Below are positions 1 to 8,137 of a stretch of 18,020 bases of DNA, piece after piece; position 1 is the first letter of the stretch; each line of letters starts with the position of its first letter. The translations under genes were made by a program, and so were the position numbers. Below the pieces are notes generated by a model. It was given only the letters and a program-made list of their open reading frames with translations, ran no database searches and was not told where the DNA came from. This stretch comes from Propionibacteriaceae bacterium (GTDB lineage: Bacteria; Actinomycetota; Actinomycetes; Propionibacteriales; Propionibacteriaceae), in the NCBI GenBank assembly GCA_031255975.1, contig JAIRRM010000155.1:1-18020 (forward strand), written 5' to 3'.

Positions 1-769
1 AGCCCTTGGCACCGTATTGGAAAAGGCAAAGGCCCAGGGCATCATCGTCATAGGCTACGACCGCCTGATTGAGAACACAGACGCAATTGACGGCTTGGTG
101 CAGTACAACTCTGTCGGCACAGGTCGCCTACAGGGCCAAGCCCTTCTTGATGGCCTCGCTGCATGGTCTGGCGAAGGGCCGTACAACATTGAGTTGTTCG
201 CCGGCGGGCCAGCCGATCCGAATGCCCCGAACTTCTTCAACGGCGCTATGGAAATCCTGCAGCCGAAGATTGATGACGGCACGCTCGTGGTAGTGTCCGG
301 CCAGACGACGTTCCAGGATGTAGCCACCGAATCATGGAGTAACGAAAAGGCTCAAGCTCGTATGGATAGCCTGCTGGCCACGTTCTACTCCGATAAGAAG
401 ATTGATGGCGCGCTGAGCCCGAACGACGGCATCGCTCGGGCGATTATCACCGCTGTCGAAAATGCGGGGTACACAGATCCCTTCCCGACTTCGGGTCTTG
501 ATGCTGAAAATGACAGCGTGGAATGGATTTGGAACGGTCGCCAATGGTCAACCGTTCACAAGGACCAGGTTCCGTTGATTACCAAGGTCATCGACCTTAT
601 CAAGATTGCGCAGGGAGGCGGGAATCTCCCTGCCGGTAGCGAAACCGCACAAAACGGCGTCAAGGATGTCCAGGTTTACGCACTGGATCCCGTTGTCGTC
701 ACCAAAGCCAACGAGTGCCAGGCATTTGCAGGCGATCCGTCCGGCCGCGATAAGTTGATCTCCTGCTGA
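1..769 (+). CDS. chvE: ChvE-family multiple-monosaccharide ABC transporter substrate-binding protein, 3' part (5' end outside window)
   Basis: This is the C-terminal ~255 residues of an extracytoplasmic sugar-binding protein that would deliver monosaccharides (xylose, arabinose, glucose or galactose type) to an ABC importer. The frame is open to the left edge (first full codon at 2), so the gene starts upstream and the internal TTG at 17 is not the start. Family landmarks in order are the IIVIGYDRLI strand, YNSVGTGRLQG, ELFAGGPADPNA, a W-x4-AQARMDSLL helix, LSPNDGIARAI, TSGLDAENDSV, and a WSTVHKDQ segment matching the family's 'TVfKD' stretch. It ends at TGA 767-769. It lies on the opposite strand from the secretion cluster, is followed by terminator hairpins, and is probably unrelated to it. 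The partner permease and ATPase genes are not visible. The family call is firm; the precise sugar is not. Confidence 0.88.
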   Translation, partial: ALGTVLEKAKAQGIIVIGYDRLIENTDAIDGLVQYNSVGTGRLQGQALLDGLAAWSGEGPYNIELFAGGPADPNAPNFFNGAMEILQPKIDDGTLVVVSGQTTFQDVATESWSNEKAQARMDSLLATFYSDKKIDGALSPNDGIARAIITAVENAGYTDPFPTSGLDAENDSVEWIWNGRQWSTVHKDQVPLITKVIDLIKIAQGGGNLPAGSETAQNGVKDVQVYALDPVVVTKANECQAFAGDPSGRDKLISC

Positions 770-778
770 TGCTCTAAC

Positions 779-825
779 CAGCAGTAGGCGTTGGGCTTCA
801 CCTTCTTCGCCAACGCTACTGGCTG
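779..825 (+). terminator. Imperfect hairpin just after the sugar-binding gene
   Basis: CAGC-AGTAG-g-CGTTGG (779-794) pairs with CCAACG-CTACT-g-GCTG (810-825), with one unpaired G on each side and a 15-base loop. The stem is about 15 bp. It begins 10 bases after the stop codon but has no U-tract, so on its own it is more likely an mRNA-stabilising or pausing hairpin than an intrinsic terminator. It works in tandem with the hairpin at 836. Confidence 0.5.
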
Positions 826-835
826 ACTAGGCGCG

Positions 836-880
836 CGACGGTCTGGTACCCATATGGGTGCCGGACCGTCGTGTGTTTTC
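836..880 (+). terminator. Intrinsic (rho-independent-like) terminator
   Basis: A 16-bp stem (836-851 against 856-871) contains two G.U wobbles, has the tetraloop ATAT, and is followed by TGTGTTTT (872-879). The U-rich tail is on the + strand side, so it terminates transcription coming from the sugar-binding gene. Read in the opposite direction it lacks a U-tract. Confidence 0.8.
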
Positions 881-1260
881 GCCCTGCTCAATCGGATCGC
901 CGCACACAGGACTATCTGTTCTTTATAGCAACAACCGACGCTGGCTTGTGCGTACAGGCCGAATCATGATTAGTTAGTTGTGCTCTGTACCAAGGGGCTA
1001 CCGTCTCGCCTGAGGAGAAACAAATGCTGCGCTCCAGATACCCGGTGCCAGAAACCGATGTAGAGTTCCCAAAGGCATCCCAGAGCGTCAAAGTGGCGTC
1101 CCAGCCATCTCGCCCTGCAGGAGTACTCACTGCCGTAGCGCACCACTGATTGGTACTTCCTCGGTGACCTGTGTATATGCGCCACCACGATCAACAGCGC
1201 CGTCAACAGCCCCAACACCAAGCCGCTTAAGCCCAACAGACAACTTCGACCCTCCAGCCA
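881..1260. other. Long gap without a confident gene
   Basis: This stretch lies between the terminator and the end of the - strand gene train. I see no RNA gene or mobile element and no convincing terminator for the - strand operon. Several short ORFs overlap here. On the - strand there is a 44-codon ORF from 1261 (listed separately). In the frame that follows the transglutaminase-like gene's stop there is a strongly hydrophobic segment (about 1236-1180). On the + strand an open frame runs 970-1149 with an ATG at 1024 after GAGGAG-AAACAA. None is recognisable. The region could hold remnants of decayed genes. Confidence 0.5.
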
Positions 1261-1261
1261 T
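1127..1261 (-). CDS. Possible 44-aa small protein at the end of the operon
   Basis: An ATG (1261-1259) overlaps the TGA of the transglutaminase-like gene as TGATG and is preceded by GGAGG nine bases upstream, a strong ribosome-binding site. The product starts MAGGSKLSVGLKRL, is 44 residues long, and matches nothing I recognise. A one-base frame change inside it would lead into a hydrophobic stretch (GLLTALLIVVAHIH), so it may be the broken start of a small membrane protein rather than an intact gene. The good start signal is what is seen; whether the product is real is uncertain. Confidence 0.3.
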   Translation of the reverse strand: MAGGSKLSVGLKRLGVGAVDGAVDRGGAYTQVTEEVPISGALRQ

Positions 1262-3582
1262 CACTTACTACCTCCAAAAGTACTCCGGTTTCCCGTCAAC
1301 GGCGACAACAACGAACGCGGACTGAGCCGCGCCCAGAACCTCCGCCAACCCGACGCATCGGCGCCAAGTTCAGCCCGCACGCTCCGCACCTCGGCCCAGT
1401 AATCGACCACATCGGCCTGATCCGGAGCTGTCGCACCGAACATCACCCGATCCGTCATATCGGCAAACCTGCTGAGCGGCTCAAAACCAAAATTTGTCGC
1501 TTGAGCGCGATATGTGGCACCTTGCGGATACTGATACCCCAAGTCGCGGGCCCTATCCAGCACCTCTGCCCAGCCGCCGGCCACTCGCTGTGGGTACGTT
1601 CCATGAACCCGTCGTCGCGTGGCACGCAACAGTTTGTACAACACCACAGCCCCGGCGAGCAACTTAACGCTGCCACCTATACCCACCACTTGACGTGCCC
1701 ACACCGGCAATAGCCCCAACAGCCCTTCCGAACCCTGCTCGCCCTTGCTGGCGGTAGCTTCGGTATTCAGGGTGTCGCCCTGCGCGTTGCTCAACTCATT
1801 CGGTTTAGGTGGCGGCACAAACGTCGAATCACGATCTTCGCTCTCGTCCCGTTCCCAATCCTTAGGCACAGCGTCCCGTCCGGGAATGAACACGTCATAC
1901 GGAATAAGCCGCCACCCAGCCGTAGTGCTTATCTCCACCCAGGCGTGAACATCCCGGCCACGCACCACGCCATCGTCGGGCACCTCCGCCCCGAAAATCA
2001 CCCGTGCCGGAAATCCCAGCCGGTTTGCCGCCAGCGCAAACGCCGTGGCGTAGTGTTCGTCGGAGCCGATCAGCGCACCCCATCTGAAGAAGAAACTCAC
2101 CATGCGACTCTGGCCATGACCGGGCAGGAACGCCGCTTCACCTTCCCGGGTTCCGTCGCTCCAATAGCCGTTCGTCAGTTCCTCGCCGAACCTCTTGAGC
2201 GCCTGCCACGGCGACGAGGCACCCCTGGTGTATTCAGACACCGGTTCCGCCATGAATTCACTGCGCGAACTCGGCACCACCGGCATACCAGACGGGGTGG
2301 GTATCTCGTCTGCCAACTGTGGCATCACCACACCAGTGATGGTGTAACGCTCCCCCGCCCGCATTCGATCAGCGACAACTCCTTGTGATTTGTTCAGGTC
2401 GTACACCAGATTCTCCCGAGCTCGGTCGCTGTCGAACGTCACCGTGATGGCAGGGCCGAAAGACGGCAACCAGCTAGCGAGATCATCACGGACTGTATAG
2501 TCATCGCTCAGGGTGATGGTGGCCTGATACTCCACCCCAGCCATAAACACGGGGATGCGCGAACCAAACCTTCGGAAGGTACCCGTAGTCGTTCCGGAGT
2601 CCGCCGCCCAGACGGTGCCGTCGTAGTTGTCGAGTACCGCGATACGCAGCACGGCCCCGGCAGGAGCGCCGGTTACGGTGAGTAACACCTTGTCGTAAAG
2701 ACTGTCGTCCACCAATTCCGATGAATACTTCCGGAATCCGCCCAACGGGCCAGGCAGCTCCAGCAATTCGATAGGGGGATGCACATAGCTGCGTAATACC
2801 AAACGGGTGTCGGAGGCGATGCCAGGTATCCGCCCGCCGAAGAAAAGCGCACCGGCAACCACACCCATCACCAGCGCGAAGCCACCGACGACGCGCGACA
2901 GCCGAGCAGCACCGGTAATGGCGATACGGCCCTGGCGCGCCTTTCGCAGCGCCAGCCACGTCACCATAAGCATCATGAAAACGATGCCGATCACGTTTGG
3001 ATACGCTGGATCGAAATCAGCCAGCAGGATCACCACCGCCAGCAACAAACTCGGAGCCAGCAATGGCGGATAAGTTGCCTTGCCGCGAAGCGCGATCAAT
3101 AAACCGATGCCTGAGAACACCAGTGCCAGCAGGAACACCAACACTAGATACCCGCTGTCACCAGCCACCGGCAACCCGATGGTGAGCAGATCCTTCCAGC
3201 CGGTGATGACGGCCCCCGCCAGGTTCTGAAGCGTGGTGACACTTGGTGCCACCGACCAGATCAGGTCATCACGCAACGCCACAACACCGCCAAAACCGAA
3301 GTAGAGCAGCACTATCAGGGCAATGGCCAACGTCCAATGCCAACGTAAGGCAACCGTCAGGCGGGCCGCAAACACCCCGAGCGCGGTGCCGATGGCGGCG
3401 ACGATCAGAAACCACCAGCTATCGAAAGTAGTGGCGAACCCAACCAGCGCCACCATGGTGAACGTTGCCACGAAAAGCGTGTCAACAAGACGCTGCCGGA
3501 ACACCTCATCTCCGAGTACCTGCCGCATCGCGCCAGACTTCTCGGCGGTCGCCACCGTCATCGGATCTATGGTACGAACCAC
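1261..3582 (-). CDS. Multi-TM transglutaminase-like (TgpA-type) protein, catalytic Cys position replaced
   Basis: This 773-aa membrane protein has about six to seven hydrophobic helices in residues ~34-250, an extracytoplasmic region (~255-625) ending in a transglutaminase-like core, a further TM at ~631-652 and a cytoplasmic tail. In the core, the position that is Cys in active family members (usual context C-E-H) is Asp508 in GSDEHYATAF, while His546 (DVHAW) and Asp563 (PYD) are kept, so cysteine-protease-like catalysis is unlikely. The start is GTG at 3582, one base after the DUF58 stop and preceded by a GGGGGTG purine run; an ATG seven codons later is the alternative. It is the last member of the MoxR-DUF58-transglutaminase trio, a conserved module thought to act in envelope or chaperone functions. 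Its exact role here is unknown. Confidence 0.85.
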   Translation of the reverse strand: MVRTIDPMTVATAEKSGAMRQVLGDEVFRQRLVDTLFVATFTMVALVGFATTFDSWWFLIVAAIGTALGVFAARLTVALRWHWTLAIALIVLLYFGFGGVVALRDDLIWSVAPSVTTLQNLAGAVITGWKDLLTIGLPVAGDSGYLVLVFLLALVFSGIGLLIALRGKATYPPLLAPSLLLAVVILLADFDPAYPNVIGIVFMMLMVTWLALRKARQGRIAITGAARLSRVVGGFALVMGVVAGALFFGGRIPGIASDTRLVLRSYVHPPIELLELPGPLGGFRKYSSELVDDSLYDKVLLTVTGAPAGAVLRIAVLDNYDGTVWAADSGTTTGTFRRFGSRIPVFMAGVEYQATITLSDDYTVRDDLASWLPSFGPAITVTFDSDRARENLVYDLNKSQGVVADRMRAGERYTITGVVMPQLADEIPTPSGMPVVPSSRSEFMAEPVSEYTRGASSPWQALKRFGEELTNGYWSDGTREGEAAFLPGHGQSRMVSFFFRWGALIGSDEHYATAFALAANRLGFPARVIFGAEVPDDGVVRGRDVHAWVEISTTAGWRLIPYDVFIPGRDAVPKDWERDESEDRDSTFVPPPKPNELSNAQGDTLNTEATASKGEQGSEGLLGLLPVWARQVVGIGGSVKLLAGAVVLYKLLRATRRRVHGTYPQRVAGGWAEVLDRARDLGYQYPQGATYRAQATNFGFEPLSRFADMTDRVMFGATAPDQADVVDYWAEVRSVRAELGADASGWRRFWARLSPRSLLSPLTGNRSTFGGSK

Positions 3583-3583
3583 G

Positions 3584-4858
3584 TCACACCCCCGCCCCGA
3601 TCAATCCGTGTTGCAGATCATCCAGGCCCGTGATGGTGAGCACCGTGAAACCAGCCACCTCCCGTAGCCCCAGTTCCGCATCGGAATCGACGATGACGAC
3701 CACCATACGTACCGCCGCGGGCACACTGGCCCGACAGTGCATCAGATCATCGAAACTGATGTTACGACCGGTGGCCACCGCGACGACGGAAACATCTGGT
3801 GCCAGCGTGCTGATCCGCACAAAGGCATCACGCAACGGTTTACCATCCAATGCGGCACGGGCAAAAATGTCTAAAGCGATGTACGGATCGGGGCGGAACG
3901 CGGCTAGATTGCCGCAGATGATCGACAGCCCCATCTCATCAGTGATGGTGCGCTGCGCGATGGATGCCCCAACCGAGAGCGCCACCTCGAACTCGCGATC
4001 ACTGTCATAGGCCGCCGAGTCGGTGTCGGTGACCATCACCAAATGTGACCGACGGCTGTCAAGGAATTGGCGCACTAGCAGCTTCGTCTCGCCCGATCTG
4101 GCGCTGGCCTTCGCCGACGATTTCCAATGGATATGCCGTTGGTCATCGCCGGGGACATATTCACGCAACGCGTGAAACGCCATATCGGAGTTGGACACCT
4201 CCTGGGTGGTAAGGCCCTCCAAATCGCGTAACAACCCGGTAGAAACCGACTCCAGCGGTACCGTCACCGGACGCACGATCAACTCCACCGGCTCCGTCCA
4301 GGAGACCTCGCGCCGTATTATTCCAAACGGATCGCCACGCTGAGTACGAACCGGCCCCACCACGATGACACCGCGACGACTGGTGGGCAGTTCCACCGAC
4401 ATCTCGAAACTTCCACCGGGCAGCAAGGTGGGAACCGTGGTACGCGCAGACGACACCCCGGCTGGCAGTTCCACCAGCAGCGAGTTCACCGGCAACCTGG
4501 TGTTGTTTAACAGCTCAAAGCGCGCCCCAGCTTGCCGTCCCACCCGCACCCGACGCGGATGCACCTCAATGGTGACCGCCAACCGCATCCGCCCGATGGT
4601 GAAGATGTACGACAACACCACGGCGGTAAGACAACCGGCTGCGATGATTCCGAACTCCAACCAACCAAACAGGGCGGACAAGAGCATACAGATATGCCCG
4701 ACGAGAATGACGGCACGCCCCAACGGAGTGATCCATGACAGCGGCGTTTTTATCAGAGAGAAGACGGGCGCAAGCCGCTCCCACAGCGGCGACAACCAAG
4801 CGCCGACGGTGGTACGCCACAACGTCCCCACCCTCTCGAACAACACTTGGCTGGTCAC
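3584..4858 (-). CDS. DUF58 domain-containing membrane protein
   Basis: This 424-aa protein has two adjacent TM helices (~48-64 and ~68-86) and then a cytoplasmic part carrying the DUF58 signature FHALREYVPGDDQRHIHWKSS (residues 228-248; the R-x-Y-x-x-G-D and H-W-K cores are clear). DUF58 proteins are partners of MoxR ATPases, with a vWA-like C-terminal part; the exact activity is not established. The start is GTG at 4858, with AGGAG four bases upstream and no better in-frame alternative. It lies 34 bases after the MoxR gene and one base before the transglutaminase-like gene, so the three are surely co-transcribed. Confidence 0.9.
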   Translation of the reverse strand: MTSQVLFERVGTLWRTTVGAWLSPLWERLAPVFSLIKTPLSWITPLGRAVILVGHICMLLSALFGWLEFGIIAAGCLTAVVLSYIFTIGRMRLAVTIEVHPRRVRVGRQAGARFELLNNTRLPVNSLLVELPAGVSSARTTVPTLLPGGSFEMSVELPTSRRGVIVVGPVRTQRGDPFGIIRREVSWTEPVELIVRPVTVPLESVSTGLLRDLEGLTTQEVSNSDMAFHALREYVPGDDQRHIHWKSSAKASARSGETKLLVRQFLDSRRSHLVMVTDTDSAAYDSDREFEVALSVGASIAQRTITDEMGLSIICGNLAAFRPDPYIALDIFARAALDGKPLRDAFVRISTLAPDVSVVAVATGRNISFDDLMHCRASVPAAVRMVVVIVDSDAELGLREVAGFTVLTITGLDDLQHGLIGAGV

Positions 4859-4892
4859 ATCACTCCTAATACTTCCGTGGCGTCACACCGGA

Positions 4893-5858
4893 TCAGCCAC
4901 GCAACTTCGGTGCCGGTATATCGGCCAACAACCCATTCACAACATCTTCCACCTTGATGGCCTCGAACTGGGCGTTGGCGTTCAATACCAGACGATGCCC
5001 CATCACCGGCAATGCCAATTCACGGATGTCATCCGGGGACACATATTCGCGTCCGTGGGCCACCGCCCAGGTCTTCGCGACCCGCACGTATGCCAGCGCG
5101 CCACGCATAGACACACCCAAACGTACGTAGGGGTGGGCGCGCGAGGACGTGGCGAGCTGGTTCACATAGTCAAGAATCGCCGGATCGACGTAGGTCAGGT
5201 TGGCGAACTCGCTCATCTGCAACACCGCCTGCCCCGAGATCACCGCCGACACCGATTTGGCGCGATCCCGGTTGGCCGCCTCATTCAGCAGTTCCACGGC
5301 CACGGCGTGATCCGGATAGCCGACGGCGACTTTCATCAGGAAACGGTCGAGTTGCGCCTCCGGGAGCCTGTACGTACCAGACTGTTCTATCGGGTTCTGA
5401 GTGGCCACCACCATGAACGGGCGGCCCACGTCATGGCGTACCCCGTCCACGGTGACGGTGTTCTCCTCCATCACCTCCAGCAGCGCCGACTGGGTTTTCG
5501 GCGAGGCCCGGTTCACCTCGTCCGCTAACACAATGGTGGCGAACACCGGCCCCTCATGGAACACGAACGATTGGGTGCGCTGGTCATACACACTCACCCC
5601 GGTGAGGTCAGACGGCAACAAGTCGGGCGTGAACTGTATCCGTGAGTGCGTGCCCTGCACGGTGTTGGCGATCGCCTTGGCGAGCACCGTCTTACCGGTG
5701 CCGGGGTTGTCCTCCAGCAACAGGTGACCCTCCGACAGCAGGCAGGTCAACGCCAACGCGATGATGTTGTCTTTGCCGCGAATAGCGATGGCGACGTTCG
5801 ACACCATGCGGTCGAAGTTGCTCTTGAACCAACCGGCTTGTTCTGCGGTTATCGGCAT
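4893..5858 (-). CDS. MoxR-family AAA+ ATPase
   Basis: This 321-aa soluble ATPase has Walker A NPGTGKT (51-57), Walker B IVLADEVNR (109-117), sensor-1 ATQNP (152-156), an LDRF arginine motif (170-173) and the C-terminal lid domain, all the usual length for MoxR. MoxR proteins are chaperone-like and act with DUF58 or vWA proteins to mature or assemble complexes. The start is ATG 5858, after a weak AAAGAGA purine run. A 51-base gap separates it from the upstream FHA/winged-helix gene; that gap contains a short GC hairpin (CGGCG-TCCC-CGCCG, 5891-5904). All catalytic residues look intact. Confidence 0.95.
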   Translation of the reverse strand: MPITAEQAGWFKSNFDRMVSNVAIAIRGKDNIIALALTCLLSEGHLLLEDNPGTGKTVLAKAIANTVQGTHSRIQFTPDLLPSDLTGVSVYDQRTQSFVFHEGPVFATIVLADEVNRASPKTQSALLEVMEENTVTVDGVRHDVGRPFMVVATQNPIEQSGTYRLPEAQLDRFLMKVAVGYPDHAVAVELLNEAANRDRAKSVSAVISGQAVLQMSEFANLTYVDPAILDYVNQLATSSRAHPYVRLGVSMRGALAYVRVAKTWAVAHGREYVSPDDIRELALPVMGHRLVLNANAQFEAIKVEDVVNGLLADIPAPKLRG

Positions 5859-5909
5859 ATCGGCGTATCTCTTTCTCTGCTCCGAAGCGGCGGCGTCCCC
5901 GCCGTTTCT

Positions 5910-6608
5910 TTATGGCTTAGTTTTGCCCTCGGGCAGGAGGGCGATGTCTTCGATGGTGACTATTCCGGCACCGACCGCGTATTCAACAAGCCGGGCCTTG
6001 CGCGAGACAGCCAATCTAGCGGGGCCGCCATGCAGGCCGCGTACCCCCAGATCGGCCAATTTCTGACACACGTTGTCGAGCTTGCGGTTGAACTTGGTGA
6101 TGGCCCAGCCCAGCCGTGCGGCAGCCTGCGCCGAGGTTGGAATCGCGCCCGCACCCCGATGCATTTTGCGCAACACGTCCTCGGCGAGAGCCACACTCAA
6201 CAGTCTCTGATCGGTGGTGAGATTCACCGAGCCGATGGTGTCGCCATTCACCGTAACGTCTACCAGCCGCACCGACTCGACCAAGGCGGTATCAGGGATG
6301 AACCCCAGTTCGTACGTCATGTCGCCGGCGGTGAAGAAGGCCACCACCTCTCCGAATACCAGCGGCAGCCGATCCCCCGGAGCCAGCCAACCCTGAAGTT
6401 TGCCTTCATTGGCGACAATGCTGGCCGACAGCTTGCTGCCGACGTTCTCCAACCACCACATGCCATCCTCGTTGGTGACACGAAGGAACACCCGGTGCAG
6501 GAACGGGTTCTCATCGTCGAGCACCAGATCGGCGTCCCGGCCAATGGTGAACGGTTGATCCTCCGGAGGATAGAGGATGTCGCCGCAGTAGTCGATGGCA
6601 AGGCTCAT
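5910..6608 (-). CDS. Degenerate FHA-like domain plus winged-helix-like C-terminal domain
   Basis: This is a 232-aa soluble protein. Residues ~1-105 look like an FHA fold: the Gly-Arg pair is present (FTIGRD, 20-25), but the usual S-x-x-H becomes P-F-L-H (35-38) and the late N-G is altered (ENVGS), so phosphothreonine binding may be weak or lost. Residues ~130-220 are helical with a helix-turn-helix look (PTSAQAAARLGWAITKFNRK) and a basic wing-like end, which suggests DNA or protein binding. The ATG at 6608 overlaps the kinase stop as ATGA and has AAGGGG eight bases upstream. A GTG at 6617 is possible but lacks spacing from that site. Being in the operon, it is a good candidate for its local regulator, but that is inference. 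Confidence 0.75.
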   Translation of the reverse strand: MSLAIDYCGDILYPPEDQPFTIGRDADLVLDDENPFLHRVFLRVTNEDGMWWLENVGSKLSASIVANEGKLQGWLAPGDRLPLVFGEVVAFFTAGDMTYELGFIPDTALVESVRLVDVTVNGDTIGSVNLTTDQRLLSVALAEDVLRKMHRGAGAIPTSAQAAARLGWAITKFNRKLDNVCQKLADLGVRGLHGGPARLAVSRKARLVEYAVGAGIVTIEDIALLPEGKTKP

Positions 6609-8137
6609 GTCACACACCCCTTCTCAGACCATTCGTTTTCGAGTCCACCCGCGCCGTTCTTACGTAACACCATCACCTGAATGCAGTACTCCGTGCCGAC
6701 GGGTGCGATCTCTACGCTCTTGCGCTCGCTGGTGCGTGTTTCGGTGCCATCTGGCCGCAGTATCACCGACACATCACCTTCGCACATTCGCTCATAAACC
6801 CAGGAGAACGTGACCATGTCTGCGTCGCGCTGCGGTTCCTCAAACCGCACCCGGCCCGGCGGACGGTCACAGATAGTCGGTGGCGGCACACCAGTGGACT
6901 GGGGGGAATCGGAATCTGCGACACGACCGATGCCGTTCACCAACACCACCGTCACAATGGCGATGACGGCCAGCGCCGCCACGATGCCGATGACAAGCCC
7001 CGCGCGACCAGCTCTAGGTGTGGCCGCCGCGCCCTGCTCCTCGCCAGTTACCTTGCCCCGGTTCATTGACGCCGTGTCTGCCGACATCGCGGCCACCGGT
7101 GTCGCGCCATCCTGGTGTACCAGCGGCAACTGCTCGTCGCGGCGTATCGTCGCATCGAGGGGAGTTGACCGAACTGGGGCGGCGGGAATCGGCGTTTGCG
7201 CCGTCACCACCTGCGTCTCACCCTTACGGCGGGTACGGTCGTCTGCCGGGGCGGGCGGAGAAGCCGCCGAGGCGCTCAACTCCTCCACCATGAACCTGGT
7301 GGCGGGTAGCCGTAGCTCGGATTCGATGGCAAGCAACGCCCGGCCCAGATCGAAGGCGCTCTTGGGGCGGCGGCGGGGCTCCTTGGACAACACCAACCGT
7401 AACAGCCGCTCCAACGAGGCGGGCACATCGCCCCTCCCCGTCATCGGTGCCTCCCAGTCGCGAATACGTTGCATCATCGCCGAGGAGCGGTTATCGCCGC
7501 CAGGCACCTCGAACGGCGAACGCCCCACCAACAGGTGCCACAGCGTCGCCCCCAGTGAATAAACGTCGGAGCGTTCGTCCGCTTTAGTCCAAGAGAACAC
7601 CACCTCGGGCGGTGCCCAGGGGATCGAAAGCAACGACTCGTCGTCATCGCCGGCGTCAAGGCGGGTGGCGATGCCAAAATCGGTGAGCACCGGGTCGCCG
7701 TAACGATCGGTGAGCACGTTCGCGGGCTTGATGTCGCGGTGGATCAGCCCGGCGCGGTGTGCCGTCTCAACCGCGGCGGACAACTCCACCCCGGCTTTCA
7801 GCACCTGGCTTACCGACAACGGTGACTTCTTCACCAAAACCGACATAGAGGGGTTGGGAAGATAGGCCATCTGAATGAACGGGCGACCGTCTGTGGTACG
7901 CCCCACCCCGTACACCCGCACAATATGTGGATGCTCCAGCATGGCGGTGGTGTTGGCCTCGTCGAGGAACCGTTGTATCACACGCTGGTTCATCTCGGAG
8001 GTCTTCAACACCTTCACCGCCACCTGACGGTCGGGATGGTGGGAACGGTAAAGATACACATCGGCGAAGCCGCCGGACCCCAGGTCACGGATATAACTGA
8101 ACCCCGGGATGTCAGGTGCGATCCGTACGGTGCTCAT
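6605..8137 (-). CDS. Transmembrane Ser/Thr protein kinase with a small extracytoplasmic domain
   Basis: This 510-aa Hanks-type kinase has a glycine loop GSGGFADVY (20-28), catalytic Lys42, Glu60, HRDIKPAN (133-140), DFG (153-155) and APPE (175-178), so it should be active. Ser168 and Ser171 (DDESLLS) lie in the activation segment. A Pro/Ala-rich juxtamembrane linker (~290-375) leads to one TM helix (~380-401) and an ~105-residue outside domain that looks like a beta-sandwich of fibronectin III type. That domain has four Cys (423, 452, 485, 508), enough for two disulfides; there are no PASTA repeats. The ATG at 8137 overlaps the upstream FHA gene (ATGA). The kinase, the PP2C phosphatase and FHA proteins in one operon make a closed phospho-signalling set. 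Likely targets are the FHA partners and the secretion machinery. Confidence 0.93.
   Translation of the reverse strand: MSTVRIAPDIPGFSYIRDLGSGGFADVYLYRSHHPDRQVAVKVLKTSEMNQRVIQRFLDEANTTAMLEHPHIVRVYGVGRTTDGRPFIQMAYLPNPSMSVLVKKSPLSVSQVLKAGVELSAAVETAHRAGLIHRDIKPANVLTDRYGDPVLTDFGIATRLDAGDDDESLLSIPWAPPEVVFSWTKADERSDVYSLGATLWHLLVGRSPFEVPGGDNRSSAMMQRIRDWEAPMTGRGDVPASLERLLRLVLSKEPRRRPKSAFDLGRALLAIESELRLPATRFMVEELSASAASPPAPADDRTRRKGETQVVTAQTPIPAAPVRSTPLDATIRRDEQLPLVHQDGATPVAAMSADTASMNRGKVTGEEQGAAATPRAGRAGLVIGIVAALAVIAIVTVVLVNGIGRVADSDSPQSTGVPPPTICDRPPGRVRFEEPQRDADMVTFSWVYERMCEGDVSVILRPDGTETRTSERKSVEIAPVGTEYCIQVMVLRKNGAGGLENEWSEKGCVT

Noticed and set aside
1024..1149. 41-codon + strand ORF with GAGGAG six bases before ATG
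   Set aside because: The GAGGAG could simply be Glu-Glu codons of a frame open since 970. The product is unrecognised, it overlaps the - strand candidate, and there is too little to call it a gene.
4365..5528. 387-codon + strand ORF opposite MoxR/DUF58
   Set aside because: The product is His/Arg/Gln-rich, typical of the antisense frame of G+C-rich coding sequence; both - strand genes have intact motifs.
5888..5912. GC hairpin followed by TTTCTTT on the + strand as a terminator
   Set aside because: The stem is only 5 bp, and the T-run is on the strand opposite to the genes; no + strand gene ends here.
6609..6617. GTG start at 6617 for the FHA/winged-helix gene
   Set aside because: It directly abuts the AAGGGG site with no spacing; ATG 6608 has eight-base spacing and an ATGA overlap.
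5646..6680. 344-codon + strand ORF opposite MoxR and the FHA/winged-helix gene
   Set aside because: It is an antisense shadow without recognisable domain and spans an intergenic junction of confirmed genes.
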